A stretch of 7,219 bases of DNA from Victivallales bacterium (lineage in GTDB: Bacteria > Verrucomicrobiota > Lentisphaeria > Victivallales > UBA1829): the NCBI GenBank assembly GCA_016285335.1, contig JAEEQO010000156.1, positions 1 through 7,219 on the forward strand, in the 5' to 3' direction. Made by a program: the position numbers and the translations under genes. The notes under the pieces were generated by a model, which did not search any database, had not been told where the DNA came from, and worked only from the letters and a program-made list of their open reading frames with translations. Of the stretch, positions 4,891 through 7,219 are shown piece after piece. Numbering within the stretch: the first letter of the stretch is position 1; each line of letters starts with the position of its first letter.

Positions 4891-6189
4891 TTATTCTCTG
4901 GGCAAATTGAACGCGGTCACGAGGTCTTCGACCTGGGCGTCGGTGATCGGACGGAGGCCGCCGAACGAACGCGCCGCGATCGCCGCGACCGCGCTGTATT
5001 CTGTGACTTCGAGACGGTCGAACGCCTCCAGCGGGGTGCGTCCGCAGGTCAGCACGGCGTCGTTTTGAACGAGTACGACCGGATGGCGCGGCGAGAGCGT
5101 GCGGGCGACCGTTTCGGGCGCGGCGAGGGCGTCGTCGAACGAAAAAGCGGGCGTTTCGCGGAGCTGGATGAAGCTTTCCGGGATCACGCGCGGATTGAAC
5201 TCGGCGTGCGAGATCAGGTAAGCGCCGATGGCGGGCGGATTCGCGGCGCAGACGGCGTTCAGCGCGGGCTGTGCGTCGAACACCATCTTGAAGAACCATG
5301 TGCGCGGATCGGGCGTCTTCCCCGCCTCGAACTTCGTGCCGTCGATGAGCACGAGCTCGTCGGGCTGAAGGTTCGCACGGTCGCAGTCCGCTGGCGTGAC
5401 CAGAAACTTGTCGCCGTTAATGCGGACCGCGTAGGACCCGGACGCGCCGGTGAAGAGTTTCTGGCGGACGCAGCGGCGGACGAGCGCGGCGGTCGTGGCG
5501 CGGAGTTCGAGCTCGGCGCTGGAACGCGGCCCCGGCGCGAACGCCGTGAACGCGGTGTTCTTGTCCTCGGAATACGCAGCAATCTGAGCGTCCGTGAGCG
5601 GTTTTGCGCCGCCGAGGAGCGACGCCTGATAGATGGTGCGGGCGCAGAAGTCGAGCGTTTCGAAGCGCAGATAGGCTTCGAGCAGATTCTCCCCGCCGAG
5701 GCATACGCCGTGATTTTCCAGCACGACCGTGCGCGGTCCCTGCGCGAATACGGCGGAGATCTTTTTGCCGAGGGCATCGCTGCCGGGGACGTCGTACGGC
5801 GCGAACCCGACGTCGCCGCAGAGCATTTTCGTGCGCGGGAAGACGGCGGTGTCCGGCACGATCCCGGCGATGCTGAACGAGACGAGCGCCGGCGGATGCG
5901 CGTGCAGGATCGCCTTCACGTCGCGGCACATTCTGAAGATGCCGCTGTGGAACGGGTATTCGCAGGAGGGCTTGTGCGGGCCGGAGATACAGCCGGAAGC
6001 GTCCACGCGCATGATGTCGGCGGGCCGGAGCGAGCCTTTGTCGATGCCGGACGGGCTGATCCACATGTCGCCGTCGGGGTCGAGGACGGACAGATTGCCG
6101 CCGCTGGTCGTGGTCATGCCGTTATCGTAGATGCGGTTCATGATGGCGACGATCTGTTCGGCGGGGTGAAGGTATTCGAACGGTGTCAT
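4891..6189 (-). CDS. Tandem class II aldolase/adducin-family protein, second domain degenerate
   Basis: Encodes 432 aa; GGAG (6199-6196) lies 6 bases before the ATG. Two class II aldolase domains follow each other. The first (about 5-200) has the family hallmarks: GGNLS at 30-34 and SPSG at 45-48 for phosphate binding, Glu77 in EYPFH as the likely catalytic base, His96 and His98 in HAHPP and His160 in ENHG as metal ligands. Enzymes of this type (L-fuculose- and L-rhamnulose-phosphate aldolases) split sugar phosphates into dihydroxyacetone phosphate and an aldehyde using zinc. The second domain (about 225-430) keeps the fold pattern (TGASGSYAVR, VTPADCD) but reads AANPP for HAHPP, QNDA for ENHG, and Arg for the Glu by ungapped alignment. 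It is probably structural or regulatory. Single-domain aldolases of this family are about 215 aa. The true substrate cannot be read from sequence. It lies 46 bases after the thioesterase and is probably co-transcribed with it. Confidence 0.88.
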   Translation of the reverse strand: MTPFEYLHPAEQIVAIMNRIYDNGMTTTSGGNLSVLDPDGDMWISPSGIDKGSLRPADIMRVDASGCISGPHKPSCEYPFHSGIFRMCRDVKAILHAHPPALVSFSIAGIVPDTAVFPRTKMLCGDVGFAPYDVPGSDALGKKISAVFAQGPRTVVLENHGVCLGGENLLEAYLRFETLDFCARTIYQASLLGGAKPLTDAQIAAYSEDKNTAFTAFAPGPRSSAELELRATTAALVRRCVRQKLFTGASGSYAVRINGDKFLVTPADCDRANLQPDELVLIDGTKFEAGKTPDPRTWFFKMVFDAQPALNAVCAANPPAIGAYLISHAEFNPRVIPESFIQLRETPAFSFDDALAAPETVARTLSPRHPVVLVQNDAVLTCGRTPLEAFDRLEVTEYSAVAAIAARSFGGLRPITDAQVEDLVTAFNLPRE

Positions 6190-6235
6190 GTGCGGCTCCG
6201 GGAGAATGTTTTTGAGTTTGAAAACGTGCGGAATT

Positions 6236-6652
6236 TCAGTCTTCGAAGAGCGGGGTCTCGGTGATGAACCCGGTCATGATGCTGTGGGTGAGGAGGCGGC
6301 CCTCGTCGTCGTAGACGTTCACGTCGAAGACGCCGGTGCGGCGGGTGCGGGAAACGACCTTGGCTCGGGCGGTGAACTTCGCGCCGGGGACGCCTTTGCC
6401 GGGCTTCAGGAACGCCGTGGTGGTGTTCATGCCGACGGCGCGGAATCCGAACGAATGGATCGCGGCGGCGAACGCGAAGTCGGAGAGGGTGAAGAGCGCG
6501 CCGCCCATGATGATGTTCATGCCGTTGAAATGGCGGTCGGTCGCGGTCAGGACGGCCTCGCTGGCGCCCTCTTCGAGGCGGGTGATCGCCATGCCGTTTT
6601 CTTTGGCGAAATGGTCGTTGTCGTTGAAGAATTTGAGAATGCGGTCGTACAT
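6236..6652 (-). CDS. PaaI-like hotdog-fold thioesterase
   Basis: Encodes 138 aa from the ATG at 6652, 9 bases after an AAGGAG site. Another ATG at 6658 is only 3 bases from that site, and one at 6679 precedes it, so both are less likely. The length and pattern fit PaaI-type acyl-CoA thioesterases: a helix-strand start (FAKENGMAITRLEEG), then NGMNIIMGGALFTLSDFAFA with the hotdog central helix, then MNTTTAFLKPGKG and AKFTARAKVVSRTRRTGVFDV strands. Asp58 (in LSD) is the expected catalytic acid. The HGG seen before the helix in many family members is MGG here (residues 49-51). Such enzymes hydrolyse acyl-CoA thioesters in the cytoplasm, often clearing dead-end products; the acyl group here is unknown. 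It is the first gene of a probable operon with the aldolase. Confidence 0.88.
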   Translation of the reverse strand: MYDRILKFFNDNDHFAKENGMAITRLEEGASEAVLTATDRHFNGMNIIMGGALFTLSDFAFAAAIHSFGFRAVGMNTTTAFLKPGKGVPGAKFTARAKVVSRTRRTGVFDVNVYDDEGRLLTHSIMTGFITETPLFED

Positions 6653-6826
6653 GTGCATCGTCTCCTTGATAAAATGCAAATGAAATACCTTACCGCGAAA
6701 ACGCCGAAAATCAAATCATTTTCCGAAAATACGCCCGAAAAAAACGGAAAACGGGTTGCATTCCCGCATTCCGGGATTAAATTATAAGGTATCACGAAAG
6801 ACCACCAGACAAAAGGAGACAGATCC
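6653..6826. promoter_or_regulatory. Divergent intergenic region with outward promoters
   Basis: This AT-rich stretch separates the thioesterase (- strand) from the exported coiled-coil gene (+ strand) and should hold both promoters. For the + gene, TTGCAT (6756-6761) is followed by an AT-rich TTAAATTATAAGG region (6777-6789), though the spacing to the best -10 candidate is not ideal. For the - gene, TTGATT (6714-6709) is present but with a poor -10. An 8-base inverted pair, ATACCTTA (6685-6692) and TAAGGTAT (6786-6793), lies near each presumed start. TCCCG-CATTC-CGGGA (6762-6776) is a small dyad. Confidence 0.4.
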
Positions 6827-7219
6827 ATGAGATTTTCAGCCATATTCGTTTTCGCCGCGGCCGTGCTCGCCGCACCGTTCGTTTCCGCTCAAACCGCACA
6901 GTCCGCCGCCGCCACGCCGCAGCCGGTTTCCGCCTCGTCCGCGACCGGAACCGCCGCAGCGACACGGACCGCCTCGACCGGCACTCGCCGCGACATCGTG
7001 TCCTACGTGGAAGAGCTCGCGGGCAATACCGCAGCCCAGCTCCGTGCCGTACAGGACGAGAACGCCGAGCTCGAAACGCGCGTGATCGAGCTGGAACGCA
7101 GGCTCGCGGCGCTTCAGGAGACGAACCAGAAGCTCCTGAGCGAGATCGCCGCCGTGAAACGCCAGTCCGCCGCTGACGCCGACGCCCGCGAGGCGCAGAT
7201 GAAGGCGATCCTCTCCAAG
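6827..7219 (+). CDS. Exported coiled-coil protein (partial, N-terminal 131 residues)
   Basis: The ATG at 6827 follows a strong AAAAGGAG site at 6811-6818, and the frame stays open to the end of the window. Residues 1-21 are a signal peptide (MRFSAIFVFAAAVLAAPFVSA, cut after VSA). A low-complexity Ala/Thr/Ser linker follows (about 22-52), then from about 54 onward a helical region with heptad-like leucines (VEELAGNTAAQLRAVQDENA, then ELETRVIELERRLAALQETN) typical of a coiled coil. The mature protein should be periplasmic or cell-envelope attached. In other bacteria this layout often precedes a C-terminal binding domain such as LysM or a TPR segment, but that part lies outside the window, so no function is claimed. 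The gene is divergent from the thioesterase and has strongly GC-rich codon use like its neighbour. Confidence 0.8.
   Translation, partial: MRFSAIFVFAAAVLAAPFVSAQTAQSAAATPQPVSASSATGTAAATRTASTGTRRDIVSYVEELAGNTAAQLRAVQDENAELETRVIELERRLAALQETNQKLLSEIAAVKRQSAADADAREAQMKAILSK

Noticed and set aside
4543..6264. 573-codon open frame on the + strand opposite the aldolase
   Set aside because: Antisense shadow of a GC-rich gene: Arg/Glu-rich composition, no family signature, and it runs through the Sel1 promoter and the intergenic region.

Overview
The window is bacterial: compact genes, Shine-Dalgarno sites of the AAGGAG type, sigma70-like promoters and N-terminal Sec signal peptides. No marker gene fixes the taxon. 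A large Sel1-repeat exported protein, a tandem class II aldolase and a PaaI-like thioesterase in GC-rich DNA would suit a gut anaerobe of the Planctomycetota-Verrucomicrobiota-Chlamydiota group (for example Lentisphaerota), but this is a low-confidence guess. No phage, IS, CRISPR, tRNA or rRNA was recognised.

Layout. Positions 1-2013 (+ strand) hold the 3' end of an unrecognised soluble protein, then three closely spaced genes for unrecognised membrane proteins (316, 102 and 123 aa) that look like one operon. Much of this part is clearly lower in GC than the right half. Positions 2076-4607 (- strand) hold two related transcription units that share a nearly identical promoter-leader (53 of 55 bases) and a related 3' end with a GC-rich hairpin. 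The unit at 4524-3064 encodes a complete secreted Sel1-repeat protein of 486 aa with about 11 repeats. The other unit (2864-2346) encodes a 172-aa multi-pass membrane protein. Its stop codon is followed, in the same frame, by 66 sense codons of Sel1 repeat and a second stop. The second unit therefore looks like a Sel1 paralogue whose 5' body was replaced or interrupted. A third, partial copy of the 3' hairpin repeat lies at 4652-4674, possibly the relic of another unit.

Positions 4608-4890 contain no convincing gene: an AT-rich, strand-asymmetric stretch and a perfect hairpin at 4851-4875. Positions 6652-4891 (- strand) form a probable two-gene operon: a hotdog thioesterase, then a tandem-domain class II aldolase whose C-terminal half has lost every metal ligand. 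A divergent gene starts at 6827 (+) and runs off the window; it encodes an exported coiled-coil protein.

The aldolase and thioesterase are probably co-transcribed metabolic enzymes. The Sel1 units form their own duplicated module, and the left membrane-protein operon has no assignable function. The most unusual object is the pair of Sel1 units: conserved ends, different bodies and a single in-frame TGA between a membrane protein and a Sel1 tail.
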